Source: Hibiscus mutabilis (taxonomy: Eukaryota; Streptophyta; Magnoliopsida; Malvales; Malvaceae). From it: a DNA stretch of 64,000 bases. The notes beneath the pieces were generated by a model, which saw nothing but the letters and a program-made list of their open reading frames with translations, was not told the origin of the DNA and ran no database searches. Made by a program: the position numbers and the translations under genes. This document shows positions 1 to 11,820 of the stretch, piece by piece; positions within the stretch are counted from its first letter, which is position 1; each line of letters starts with the position of its first letter. The DNA lies in assembly GCA_019671005.1 (NCBI GenBank), contig CM033752.1, positions 18,980,969 through 19,044,968 on the forward strand. The letters run 5' to 3'.

Positions 1-1177
1 ATCTCAAACCCAAATAAGCAACCCTCTACTCCTCAAACTTAAGATTATCTCGACGCATTCGAAAGTCCAAAACACTCTTCAACTTGCCCTTAGAGTTCAA
101 ACATCGCATCAACCCTAAATTTTAACACTAATTCTCCTTAACCTTCAACTTACGAGACCAACGTCCTGAACCATCTTACGGGAATATCAAGCTCTTCAAT
201 ATTAACACAATCATCAGCCCTGAAAAACAAATACTGACCGTCTATTATTATACATCGACCCACAATAGCTAACACCATTATATCTTGTTATACCAACATA
301 AACACGTCCCAAGGTGAACCCCTTGGCGACATCACTCGCACCCCCTCCTCTACCAAGGAGTTCTCACATGAGGGGCTCGGTAAATGTCAGACCATAAGGT
401 GATGAACGCTTAATACCGAACTCAGCACATCCCTTATCATGGGTACTACTCTACGATCAAGAGGTTATCCCACTCAACCCTCGAGAAGCACCTCGATAAC
501 CACTTGCATATCCACTACTCTAAACCGCAAACTCTCACTATTGCGTCAGCAACGCGAACTAAGAACGTCTTGCAACCTACAAGGTCCTCTACAACTAGCA
601 TCACATGAGCACAACACATAAGCTGAAGGGATAGGATTTCTTCATGCACAATACCGACAAACTGGTTCATTCCAAACCTCAACTTGAGATTCTTGCTTGG
701 AAAACAAGGCACTTCTCGCACTCACGTGACCAACCCGTACCATGGGTAAGTCTAACAAGTCCATAGGGACTGCCACTCTAAACCATACACACCACCCACG
801 TTGGAACCTTTACTTACCAACACTTACCAGTCTATTAATTGACCGAGACAATGACAACCTTAAGGAAACTTATCACAAAATCCCGCTCAATAAAATCTCT
901 GCCAAGGTAAGAACAAGAAATCAAACTGCCATTAAGAAACTGAAAACCACAATAGGACCAAACCATTTAACACACTCTCGGTAACAAGCTTGTCATTTTT
1001 GGCATGATTAACATATTGTCTAACAAAAGCTCGCGCGATGACTCTAACTGTATATCTCACTTGACCTCTACCCTAATACTTGGACAACGACCCAACACAA
1101 CTTCTCGAAGAACCTTGACTATGCCTAGAAGAAGTCAACCTCAAAGACTGAACCGGTAAATACTCATTTATGATCGA

Positions 1178-1219
1178 GCAGTCCTTTGCCATGTGACCCG
1201 ATGTTTGTCACTCATAGCA
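1178..1219 (-). pseudogene. gag zinc knuckle remnant, copy 1 (second Cys is a stop)
   Basis: Read on the minus strand, fourteen codons match the CX2CX4HX4C nucleic-acid-binding knuckle of retrotransposon Gag, but the second cysteine codon TGC is TGA. The copy at 13850-13891 has the intact form CYECQTSGHMAKDC. The knuckle would bind element RNA during packaging; here the reading frame is closed. Confidence 0.7.
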
Positions 1220-2958
1220 AATTCTCCAAGCAAGAAACATACCTCAAGGTGATGCCAACCACAAGGCTCACAAACTGATGGAAAGATGCTAGAACTGAAC
1301 CATCAACATTCTTTGTTATAGAAGAAATCAATAAGCCCCTACAAAACCTTCAATTTAGATTTATGGCCAACCCTCAGCTGATCTGAAGCAACTCTTTTTG
1401 ATCCGCTCAAAGAACAAACCCTCCGTTCTTTAGGGTTTGAGAAGAATCTTATGATGTTCTGATTTCCCCAAAACACGGTCTACATGATCCTTAACTGACT
1501 CAATGTTGGCTCTAAGGTCATTCGAGTGCTTCGTACTAATGACTAGCTCAGAGAATATCCTGGATAAAACTGTTGTCTCGTGCATCACTATGCCAACTTT
1601 GAATCCACATCTAACCTCAACCACCTTTATTCTTCGATAGCAACAAACTTTGGGCATAACAGCTCAACTGTAGAAAAATCTTACTCATACCTAACATTGC
1701 TTGACACCTTAAACTGACTGGAAGAACTGATCCCTCATCTTCTTCATAAGAGCTTCACTGATATTTCTTTTTCCTGACTCACCCAAGGAACACCCCATGT
1801 TGAGAAAACATGTTGTGGTCCCAATTCTACGGTTTCTCACCATTCATATGCGTTGCCTTTAAGAAAGAGACGATACAATCATGATTTCTTTAAGACTATT
1901 CCACGTCATCCTCAGATCCCTCTGAGTGTTTCTTAACTATGAATCTGATTGATCCAGTCATCCTTTCTCAACCCCTTTTACTATAATTAGTTTCGTAACA
2001 ATAATGCTCCTCACATTAATAGAACATGGCTCCTTTCACGACTCTCCTTGATCAATCTCCCACTGTCAACTCAACTAGTCTGAACCGCATTCAAAAGATG
2101 ATAGTTTGTTTTTCCCATTACCTTGGGTTTGGTTCCCCCGAAACCTCCAACACTATACTTGTCATCTCAAGCTGGCTCAAGACCGAGTAACAACCGGTGG
2201 CCAAGATCATATCAATTCATTTAAAAGACAACTCTATTGTATTTGTCAACCAAGTATTCTCAAGCTTTACTCAAGCATCGCCTTGTGCAAAACCCACGAT
2301 GTCCTTCCGGCCACTACTATAAACAACAACAACAAGCATACCTTGCTCGAGATCTCATAGCATTCAGCTTATTAAGAGCGTATATAGGACCTTACAACCA
2401 TCGTGTACCTCACCATATTAGACAGAAACATATATTTGCCAAGCATGCTACATCCCCATCACATGGTACCCACCATTAAGGCTCACTTACTACGAATAAT
2501 AAGACCCCCGATCGACACTCTACCACTGGTCAATCAGAAGCAAGTCTTCTTATCCGTTCCATAAGAGTCATCTAGCAACACGTAGAATCTCACCACTAGG
2601 GGTTCTCACCATGAACTCAAGGCATTAAGCTAACTTACAACACATAGCCCTGATTACTTCTCAAGCGTTAGGAGGGGGCACACCCTCAACTCCTTCATTC
2701 CTTTATAAGCCCAAGCTTAACGTCTGAGATAACTCCGATCTCAGAATCATCTTCAAAGGAATCAACCATTATCACGACCCTCAGGGCTGCTATCGAATCT
2801 ATCTTAATGTTGCAACTAGTGACACGCGCGAACATAGGGCACACCATCCAGATTCCAGTCTTGAAGAGTACAACTTAGACACAAGGGCTCGTATTCACTA
2901 GAAACCTATCCACGACTCCTAACCACCCTGGGGTTTTCCTAAAACTGGCTAAACCTAG

Positions 2959-2970
2959 GCTCTGATACCA
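2959..2970 (-). other. primer binding site (tRNA-iMet), copy 1
   Basis: Minus-strand TGGTATCAGAGC, complementary to the 3' end of initiator tRNA-Met, five bases from the LTR end at 2976. It fixes the element orientation (minus) and the LTR boundary. Confidence 0.85.
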
Positions 2971-3570
2971 CTAAATGTAACACCCTCAACCAGGATATCA
3001 CATTTGGGCCTCACGCCTGAAACCCAACTAACAATTTTGACCTAGTTTAGCCCAATCAACAAATCTATTATGAAAATCCATTTAATTACAACCCAATAAA
3101 ACATAATAAATATTCGAAAACATATACAGTGGAGCTCCTTTTAAAATTTCATTATAAACCTTTGACTCAATCGTTTTAAAATCCAAATACGATTTACAAT
3201 ATACAATAGGTTCCTACGAATACATAGCCCAATGACCTAAGTACTGTACTCTGAAGAGACGAGGTGCTAGAATCCTTTCCTGATGGTGCTCCTCCAAGAA
3301 CGAGCCAAACTTACTAACCTGCAAATGAAAACAACGATTTCGAATGCTGAGCTAACAAAGCTTAGTGGATACACCGCCACTCAACCATACTTCATGCAAA
3401 TCATAAATAAAGCAATGCAACATGAATGACATCATGGCAAGATAGCAATAGTGCTACCATAATTGCCTAAACACATAGAATTATGAATGTATGATCACGC
3501 ACACAGATCGTACATGTACCTCTTACGTTTACCTAGCATCAAACAGATAACACCAACGACATTAAGTGAG

Positions 3571-3775
3571 GTCCGGGTCCACAAAGCATCGAAATCCTAC
3601 ACTTGAGTAAGGCATGCGTCCACAAAGCATCGGGATCCTACACTGCGAGAAAGGCCTGCGTCCACATAGCATCGGGATCCTATACTCTGAGCAAGGCTCG
3701 TGTCCACAAAGCATCAGGATCATATACTCAAAGGGATGAGGCCCGCACCCACATAGCATCGGGATCCTACATCCA
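3571..3775 (-). repeat. LTR minisatellite, five units of about 42-45 bp
   Basis: Five tandem units built on GTCCACAAAGCATCGGGATC with short variable linkers. The same block has five units in LTR2 and three in LTR3, so copy number varies between LTRs. It lies downstream of the TATA-like site in element sense. The unit contains GGGATCC, which makes open frames on both strands; none looks like a gene. Confidence 0.85.
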
Positions 3776-4277
3776 AAAGTCTTCAAGGTGTTGCAAAACA
3801 CTTAAGGTATCCAAATCCCAACAATAAGGGATGAATCGGCTATCTAGGCATTCCATCAGCACACAACAAGGACTCTAGCCACCACACAGCCTCGACCTCG
3901 ACACAAGGGTCTTACTGCACACAGGTCTAAGACACTTACCATCGCCCTATGGTTTCTATCAATTATTATACCCCCTTATTGAGCTTATCTATTTATTAGT
4001 ATGTTATGAAGGTACATATTAGCCGTTCTTATTAATTTATCTTATTATTAAACAAGACTTCACCTTATAGGCGCCCCTTCCGCACACAGCAAGGGCCTAT
4101 ATTACCACACAGCATCGACGATCCACCTAGGATCTCTATGGTTACTACATTACACGGTTTACCCAATATTTACCAAGTCATTAGCCAGTTATTTCACATA
4201 CGGGGTTAAAGTCTCAGTTTCTCAATTTTAGTATTCATTTTACACCTTAAAAGACCCCTAGGGCCTTTTGCCTCGAA

Positions 4278-4285
4278 TTATATAA
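4278..4285 (-). promoter_or_regulatory. TATA-like element of LTR1
   Basis: TTATATAA (itself palindromic) in the LTR, about 40 bp downstream in element sense of the palindrome array. It is the best core-promoter candidate in the LTR. LTR2 retains it; LTR3 has TTATAGAA instead. Confidence 0.4.
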
Positions 4286-4325
4286 CCCCCGAACGTAAAC
4301 TCAAATTCCTTGGCAAATGCCCAGC

Positions 4326-4725
4326 GAGTACCGATGCTCCTCTATGGGTATCGGTACGCCACTCTAGGTATCGATACTCAGCCATGAGTACCAATACTCA
4401 TTTTAGGTTCGGAAGAACTAGACTCTCAAGCCGTACCTATATGCTCCTTCCCGTATCGGTACTCACTATCGGTATTGGGATCGCCCCGTACCGATCCAAG
4501 CCCGTACCGGTAATCCTACTTGTGCGTACTGGTATGCTAAGCCTCTCATAGGCAATGTAACAGTGCGTACCGATACGCCCCATGCGTATCGGTACGCAAA
4601 AGCATTACTGGAATTCTTGACTTGCAAGGGGTACCGATATATGTGGAGGCGTACCGGTACTCCCCTCACAACCCTCCCCCTTTACACTAAGGCATACCGT
4701 TAGGCTATCTACCATACTGGTACTC
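4326..4725 (-). repeat. Array of GTACCGATAC / GTATCGGTAC palindrome-like motifs, LTR1
   Basis: About fifteen copies of a 10-mer or one-mismatch variants within 400 bp, for example at 4348-4357, 4368-4377, 4453-4462, 4504-4513, 4567-4576, 4586-4595, 4631-4640 and 4651-4660. Both orientations occur and some copies form hyphenated inverted pairs (4567-4595). Spacing is irregular (about 20-60 bp), so this is not a simple tandem repeat. It lies upstream of the TATA-like site in element sense. It could be a transcription-factor array or a recombination or structure motif; its function is unknown. Confidence 0.8.
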
Positions 4726-5475
4726 AAGCCCGATTTTCAAACTCTGGGTGCAGGTTTTACCTAGAAACCCTATTTAACCCCCATAGTTAAACCCTAAACC
4801 ATTCTTACAAGTTATGATAATAGTACTAGATGGATTACTATCAATTTTAGGCCATAGAAACTTCAAATACACATTTTACCATTAAAAGGGATCAACCAAA
4901 GCTTGTCAAACCATAAATACTCAAATCATGCACAAAGCCTAACTTTATGATTTCCAGGAAACTATAGGAGTTAGTAGTGTACTAACCTCGAATTAAAGAC
5001 GATGAAGAAGCCCTCAGATACCCATTTTCGTTCATCAACTTCCACCCCCTCAAGACACATTGCTTCTCTATTCTCAACAATATTTACCTTGTATTAAAGA
5101 TCCTTTGATGCTGATCGAACTTCCGTCTTCAAGAAACCAGATTTCACCCACAATTCTCAAAGATCCAACCTTTAGGTTTTGGTTTTGGGATGGGAGATGA
5201 GTTTGGATGAGAGAAGAAGACAAGGAAACACAATGAGATCATCTCTCTTCTTTTCTCAGAGAAAAACACAACACCTCTCCCTTTTCCATCATTAAAATAT
5301 GAAATTACCATTTTACCCTCATGACATCTTCCTAGCTTAAACCCAAACCATCAACTCAAGCCCAACAACCAAGATCAAGCCCAAAAAGTCTCCCAAGGGC
5401 CCAACATAATAGCCCAAATGCGAATCCCACGCCTCGGGTCAACTCGACTCTTGGATCTATAATCCGGTCATTACA

Positions 5476-5493
5476 ACTCTTCCTCCTAAAAGA
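5476..5493 (-). other. polypurine tract, copy 2 internal region
   Basis: Minus-strand TCTTTTAGGAGGAAGAGT directly abutting the 5' end of LTR1. It is preceded in element sense by a GGACAAAATTTTC-type sequence, as in many plant Ty3/gypsy elements. It primes plus-strand DNA synthesis and proves that LTR1 is the 3' LTR of the copy 2 element. Confidence 0.75.
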
Positions 5494-7521
5494 AAATTTT
5501 GTCCCCAAAATTTAGACAATGGAAGGAGAGTAATCACAACGCTCCAACCAACCTCTCGTTGACAATTTTCTATATGGCTCTTAGGTTCGCCAAAACCTTC
5601 CTAACAAAAACTCTCGACACAATTTCTCAACTTTCTACAAGCTTCCTCAACAAGACATTCCCAACGTCCAGAACAACACTCATATTAAACCTGGAGACGA
5701 ATTAACCAATGATAATCCCATCAGCATTATCACACATCGGTACTCTGAACTCACTTCGAATGAGTCACAACTCGGTGAACGGACCTCTCTAACAACACTA
5801 GCATTTTCAAAGTCTTGAACTCAACCCTCATCGGCATCTATAATGCGACACTTCTTTAAGGTACACTTCTTTATATAATCACCATAACCCACGTGTTCAG
5901 GAATAACAAACCCTATCACTCATGTTTTATCATCCATCTACCTGAAAAATACAACCTTCTTTCACAACTTGGTTAACTAATACAGACCTTAACACCTCAT
6001 TTACTTGAACCCACTACGACATAAGTAGATGCGAATCCACAATCAAGCAATTATACTAGCCAAGCCACTTTGGTTCTAAAAGAAAATTGCTACCACGCTA
6101 AACTCTATTAGGGATCAAACCACCAAACTATCCTCAAGGGTCCGAACACTCTCTTTTACTCTCAACCACCAAATCGACAAGCACCGGGTGCTAAAATTTT
6201 AGCATGCCTTCAAGATTCCCAATGATTCTCCCAACACAACTTATTACAGCCCAAAATCCGATTCCACACAACTTTAACCAAAACCCATATTTTTCCAAAG
6301 CCATTCGAAATATATTTACACTGTCACTATGCATGAAAACAATCCATCTCAAACCCAAATAAGCAACCCTCTACTCCTCAAAATTAAGATTATCTCGACG
6401 CATTCAAAAGTCCAAAACACTCTTCAACTTGCCCTTAGAGTTCAAACATCGCATCAACCACAAATTTTAACACTAATTCTCCTTAACCTTCAACTTACGA
6501 GACCAACGTCCTGAACGATCTTACGGGAATCTCAAGCTCTTCAATATTAACAAGATCATCAGCCCCAAAAAACAAATACTGACCTTCTATTGTTATACAT
6601 CGACCTACAACAACTAACACCACTATATCTCACTATACCAACATAAGTACGTCCCAAGGTGAACCCCTTGGCGACATCGCTCGCACCCCTCCTCTACTAA
6701 GGAGTTCTCACGTGAGGGGTTCGGTAAATGTCAGACCACAAGGTGATGAACGCTTAATACGGAACTCGACACATCCCTTATCATGGGTACTACTCTCACG
6801 ATTAAGAGGTTATCCCACAACGCCTCGAAAAGCACCTCGATAATCACTTGCATGTCCACCTCTCTAAACCGCAGACTCTCACCTATTCAACAAACAATGT
6901 GAACTAAGAACGTCTTGCAACCTACAAGGTCTTCTACAACTAGCATCACATGAGGACAACACATAAGCTGAAGGTATAGGATTTCTTCACGCACAATACC
7001 AACAAACTGGTTCATTCCAAACCTTAACTTGAGATTCTTGCTTGGAAACAAAGGCACCCTTCATACTCACATGACCAACCCGTACCAGGGGTAAATCTAA
7101 CAAGTCCATAGGGACTGCCACTCTAAACATACACACCACCCACGCTGGAACCTTTACTTACCAACACTTACCAGTCTATTAATTTACCGAGCCAATGACA
7201 ACCTCAAGGAAAATTATCACATAATCCCGCTCAATAAAATCTCTGCCAAGGCAAGAACAAGAAATCAAACTGCCATTAAGAAACTGAAAACAACAATGGG
7301 ACCAAACCATTTAATACACTCTCGGTAACAAGCTTGTCATTTTTGGTATGATCAACATATTGTCTAACAAAAGCTCATGAGATGACTCTAATCAGTATAT
7401 CTCACTTGACCTCTACCCTAATACTTGGACAACGACCCAACACCACTTCTCAAAGAACCTTGACTATGCCTAGAAGAAGTCAACCTCAAAGACAGAACGG
7501 TAAATACTCATTTATGATCGA

Positions 7522-7563
7522 GCAGTCCTTTGCCATGTGACCCGATGTTTGTCACTCATAGCA
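7522..7563 (-). pseudogene. gag zinc knuckle remnant, copy 2 (second Cys is a stop)
   Basis: Same 42-nt motif and same TGC-to-TGA change at the second cysteine as in copy 1, so copies 1 and 2 share this inactivating mutation while copy 3 does not. The change is C to A in element sense, not a deamination-type transition, so common descent or gene conversion is likelier than recurrence. Confidence 0.7.
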
Positions 7564-9900
7564 AATTCTCCAAGCAAGAAACATACCTCAAGGTGATGTC
7601 AACCACAAGGCTCACAAACTGGTGGAAAGATGCTAGAAATAAACCATCAACATTCTTTGTTATAGAAGAAATCAATAAGCCCCTACAAAACCTTTAATTT
7701 AGATTTTTGGCCAACCTCACCGATCTAAAGCAACTCTTTTTGATTCGCTAAAAGCACAAACCCTCCCGTTCTTTAGGGTTTGAGAAGAATCTTATGATGT
7801 TCTGATTTCCCAAAAATACGGTCTACATGATCCTCAACCGACTCAATATTGGTTCTAAGGTCATTCGAGTGCTTCGTACTAATGACTAGCTCGGAGAGAA
7901 TATCCGAATAAAATTGTTGTCTCATGCATCACTATGTCAACTTTGAATCCATATCTAACCTTAACCACCTTTATTCTTGATAGCAACAAACTTTGGGCAT
8001 AATCGCTCAATTGTAGAAAAAAATCTTACTCATACCTAACATTGCTTGACACCTTAAACTGATTGCAAGAACCGATCTCTCATCTTCTTCATAAGAGCTT
8101 CACCGACATTTCTTTTTTTCTGAATCACCCAAGGAACACCCCATGTTGAGAAAACATGTTGTGGTCCCAATTCTCTGATTTTCACCATTCACATGCATTG
8201 CCTTTAAGAAAGAGATGATACAATCATGGTTTCTTTAAGACTATTCCATGTCATCCTTTGATCCCTCTGAGTGTTTCTTAACCATGAATCTGATTGATCC
8301 GGTCATTCTTTCTCAACCCCTTTTACTATAATTAGTTTCGTAACAATAATGCTCCTCCCATTAAAGGAACATGGCTCCTTCACGACTCTTCTTGGTCAAT
8401 CTCCCACCATCAACTCAACTAGTCTCGAACCGCATTCAAAAGATGATAGTTTGTCTTTCCTATTACATTGGGTTTGGTTCCCCAAAATCTTGAAGCCTCA
8501 ACACTATACTTGTCATCTCAAGCTGGCTCAAAACCGAGCAACAACCGGTGGCCAAGATCATATCAATTCATTTAAAAGATAACTCTATTGTATTTGTCAA
8601 CCAAGTATTCTCATGCTTTACTCAAGCATCACCTTGTAAAAAACCCACGATTTCCTTCCGCCACTACTAAAAAACAACAACAAGCATACCTTGCTCGAGA
8701 TCTCATAGCATTCAGCTTACTATAAGCGTATATAGGACCTTACAACCATCACGTACCTCTCCAAATTAGATAGAAACATATATTTGCCAAGCATGCTATA
8801 TCCCCTTCACATGGTACCCACCATTAAGGCTCACTTACTACGAATAATAAGACCCCGATCAACACTCTACCACTGGTCAATTAGAAGCAAGTCTTCTTAT
8901 CCGTTCCATAAAGGTCATCTACCAACACATAGAATCTCACCACTAGGGGTTCTCACCATGAACTCAAGGCATTAAGGTAACTTACAACACATAGCCATGA
9001 TTACTTCTCAAGCGTTGGGAGGAGGGCACACCCTCAACTCCTTCATTCTTTATAAGCCCAAGCTTAACGTCTGAGATAACTCCAATCTCAGAATCATCTT
9101 CAAAGGAATCAGCCATTATTATGACCCTCACGATCTGCTATCGAATCTATCTTAATGTTGCAACTAGTGACACATGCAAACATAGGGCACACCATCCAGA
9201 TTCTAGTCTTGAAGAGTACAACTTAGACACAAGGACTTATATTCACTAGAAACCTATCCATGACTCCTAACCACCACACTAAATATAAACCTACCTCTCA
9301 TACCACTAAATGAACACCCTCAACATATCACATTTGGGCCTCACGCTGAAACTCAACTAACAATTTTGACCTAGTTTAGCCCAATCAACAAATCTATTAT
9401 GAAAATCCATTTAATTACAACCCAATAAAACATAATAAATATTCGAAAACATATACAGTGGAGCTCCTTTTAAAATTTCATTATAAACCTTTGACTCAAT
9501 CGTTTTAAAATCCAAATACGATTTACAATATACAATAGGTTCCTACGAATACATAGCCCAATGACCTAAGTACTGTACTCTGAAGAGACGAGGTGCTAGA
9601 ATCCTTTCTGATGGTGCTCCTCCAAGAACGAGCCAAACTTACTAACCTGCAAATGAAAACAACGATTTGAAATCTTTGAGCTAACAAAGCTTAGTGGATA
9701 CACCGCCACTCAACCATACTTCATGCAAATCATAAATAAAGCAATGCAACATGAATGACATCATGGCAAGATAGCAATAGTGCTACCATAATTGCCTAAA
9801 CACATAGAATTATGAATGAATGATCACGCACACACAGATCGTACATGTACCTCTTACGTTTACCTAGCATCAAACAGATAACACCAACGACATTAAGTGA

Positions 9901-10100
9901 GGTCCGGGTCCACAAAGCATCGAAATCCTACACTTGAGTAAGGCATGCGTCCACAAAGCATCGGGATCCTACATCACGAAAAGGCTGCGTCCACATAGCA
10001 TCGGGATCCTATACTCGCGGCTCGTGTCCACAAAGCATCGGGATCATATATCAAAGGGATGAGGCCCGCACCCACATAGCATCGGGATCCTACATCCAAA
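9901..10100 (-). repeat. LTR minisatellite, five units, LTR2
   Basis: Same 42-45 bp unit as at 3571-3775, again five copies, with small indels relative to LTR1 in the linkers. Confidence 0.8.
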
Positions 10101-10654
10101 AGTCTTCAAGGTGTTGCAAAACACTTAAGGTATCCAAATCCCAACAATAAGGGATGAATCGACTATCTAGGCATTCCATCAAAGACACAAACAAGGACTC
10201 TAGCCACCAACACATCCTCGACCTCGACACAAGGGTCTTACTTGCACAGTCTAAGACACTTACCATCGCCTATGGTTTCTATCAATTATTATACCCCTTT
10301 ATTGAGCTTATCTATTTATTAGTATGTTATGAAGGTACATATTAGCCGTTCTTATTAATTTATCTTATTATTAAACAAGACTTCACCTTATAGGCGCCCC
10401 TTTTTTGCACACAGCAAGGGCCTATATTACCACACAGCATCGACGATCCACCTAGGATCTCTATGGTTACTACATTACACGGTTTACCCAATATTTACCA
10501 AGTCATTAGCCAGTTATTTCACATACGGGGTTAAAGTCTCAGTTTCTCAATTTTAGTATTCATTTTACACCTTAAAAGACCCCTAGGGCCTTTTGCCTCG
10601 AATTATATAACCCCCGAACGTAAACTCAAATTCCTTGGCAAATGCCCAGCGAGT

Positions 10655-11055
10655 ACCGATGCTCCTCTATGGGTATCGGTACGCCACTCTAGGTATCGAT
10701 ACTCAGCCATGAGTACCAATACTCATTTTAGGTTCGGAAGAACTAGACTCTCAAGCCGTACCTATATGCTCCTTCCCGTATCGGTACTCACTATCGGTAT
10801 TGGGATCGCCCCGTACCGATCCAAGCCCGTACCGGTAATCCTACTTGTGCGTACTGGTATGCTAAGCCTCTCATAGGCAATGTAACAGTGCGTACCGATA
10901 CGCCCCATGCGTATCGGTACGCAAAAGCATTACTGGAATTCTTGACTTGCAAGGGGTACCGATATATGTGGAGGCGTACCGGTACTCCCCTCACAACCCT
11001 CCCCTTTACACTAAGGCATACCGTTAGGCTATCTACCATACACCGGTACTCAAGC
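10655..11055 (-). repeat. GTACCGATAC palindrome array, LTR2
   Basis: Same array as in LTR1, with almost the same motif sequences and spacing. One difference is CACCGGTAC at about 11041, where LTR1 has TACTGGTAC. Confidence 0.8.
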
Positions 11056-11802
11056 CCGATTTTCAAACTCGGGTGCGGGTTTTACCTAGAAACCCTATTT
11101 AACCCCATAGTTAAACCCTAAACCATTCTTACAAGTTATGATAATAGTACTAGATGGATTACTATCAATTTTAGGCCATAGAAACTTCAAATACACATTT
11201 TACCATTAAAAGGGATCAACCAAAGCTTGTCAAACCATAAATACTCAAATCATGCACAAAGCCTAACTTTATGATTTCCAGGAAACTATAGGAGTTAGTA
11301 GTGTACTAACCTCGAATTAAAGACGATGAAGAAGCCCTCAGATACCCATTTTCGTTCATCAACTTCCACCCCCTCAAGACACATTGCTTCTCTATTCTCA
11401 ACAATATTTACCTTGTATTAAAGATCCTTTGATGCTGATCGAACTTCCGTCTTCAAGAAAAACCAGATTTCACCCACAATTCTCAAAGATCCAACCTTTA
11501 GGTTTTGGTTTTGGGATGGGAGATGAGTTTGGATGAGAGAAGAAGACAAGGAAACACAATGAGATCATCTCTCTTCTTTTCTCAGAGAAAAACACAACAC
11601 CTCTCCCTTTTCCATCATTAAAATATGAAATTACCATTTTACCCTCATGACATCTTCCTAGCTTAAACCCAAACCATCAACTCAAGCCCAACAACCAAGA
11701 TCAAGCCCAAAAAGTCTCCCAAGGGCCCAACATAATAGCCCAAATGCGAATCCCACGCCTCGGGTCAACTCGACTCTTGGATCTATAATCCGGGTCATTA
11801 CA

Positions 11803-11820
11803 ACTCTTCCCTCCTAAAAG
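11803..11820 (-). other. polypurine tract, copy 3
   Basis: Minus-strand CTTTTAGGAGGGAAGAGT abutting LTR2. This is the best-preserved tract of the array, with an uninterrupted AGGAGGGAAGAG run. Confidence 0.8.

Larger units (their letters stand above)
1..2975 (-). mobile_element. Ty3/gypsy gag-only element, internal region of copy 1 (runs off left edge)
   Basis: Internal part of the leftmost unit of a tandem minus-strand array. It aligns along its whole length with 6347-9310 and 12676-15612. It lies immediately 3' (in element sense) of LTR1 and its primer binding site. No protease, reverse transcriptase or integrase motif is visible on either strand; the only protein signature is a broken gag zinc knuckle at 1178-1219. 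The short open frames are not conserved in frame between copies. The distal end, with polypurine tract and next LTR, is outside the window. Copy 1 is the most divergent of the three over its first kilobase. Confidence 0.8.
2976..5475 (-). mobile_element. Ty3/gypsy LTR1 (2500 bp)
   Basis: Bounded on the plus strand by TGTAACACCC and GGGTCATTACA-type ends (TGTAA/TTACA inverted termini). It has the primer binding site on one side and a polypurine tract on the other, so its element sense is minus. It is nearly identical by eye to LTR2 (9311-11802) and more divergent from LTR3 (15613-18012). It contains a five-unit minisatellite (3571-3775), a dense array of GTACCGATAC-like palindromes (4326-4725) and a TATA-like TTATATAA (4278-4285). 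Terminal sequences, tRNA-iMet primer and polypurine context resemble chromovirus Tekay/Del-type elements; that assignment is inference. Confidence 0.85.
5476..9310 (-). mobile_element. Ty3/gypsy gag-only element, internal region of copy 2
   Basis: 3835-bp internal region between LTR2 (5' LTR) and LTR1 (3' LTR). It is too short for a gag-pol polyprotein and shows no pol motif. From 5476 to about 7400 it is nearly identical to 11803-13720 (copy 3); beyond that the two differ more, and the zinc knuckle (7522-7563) carries the same TGA as copy 1. The primer binding site beside LTR2 is corrupted (CTCTCATACCA on the plus strand near 9295). Several short clustered differences (6790-6900, 9260-9340) break otherwise conserved sequence and may be consensus errors. 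Confidence 0.8.
9311..11802 (-). mobile_element. Ty3/gypsy LTR2 (2492 bp), shared by two units
   Basis: Near-identical to LTR1, including five minisatellite units (9901-10100), the palindrome array (10655-11055) and the TATA-like TTATATAA. Its left end has lost two bases (TGAACACCC instead of TGTAACACCC). It is the 3' LTR of copy 3 (polypurine tract at 11803) and the 5' LTR of copy 2. Such sharing is typical of tandem arrays generated by recombination between LTRs. Confidence 0.85.

Noticed and set aside
3571..3775. Regularly spaced repeats resembling a CRISPR array
   Set aside because: Units are imperfect, spacers are themselves related, the block is inside a plant LTR and recurs in the other LTRs; it is a minisatellite.
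4466..4669. Minus-strand frame with RYAWGVSVRT-like repeats, also at 10791-11066
   Set aside because: Caused by the palindromic 10-mer array; not conserved in LTR3.
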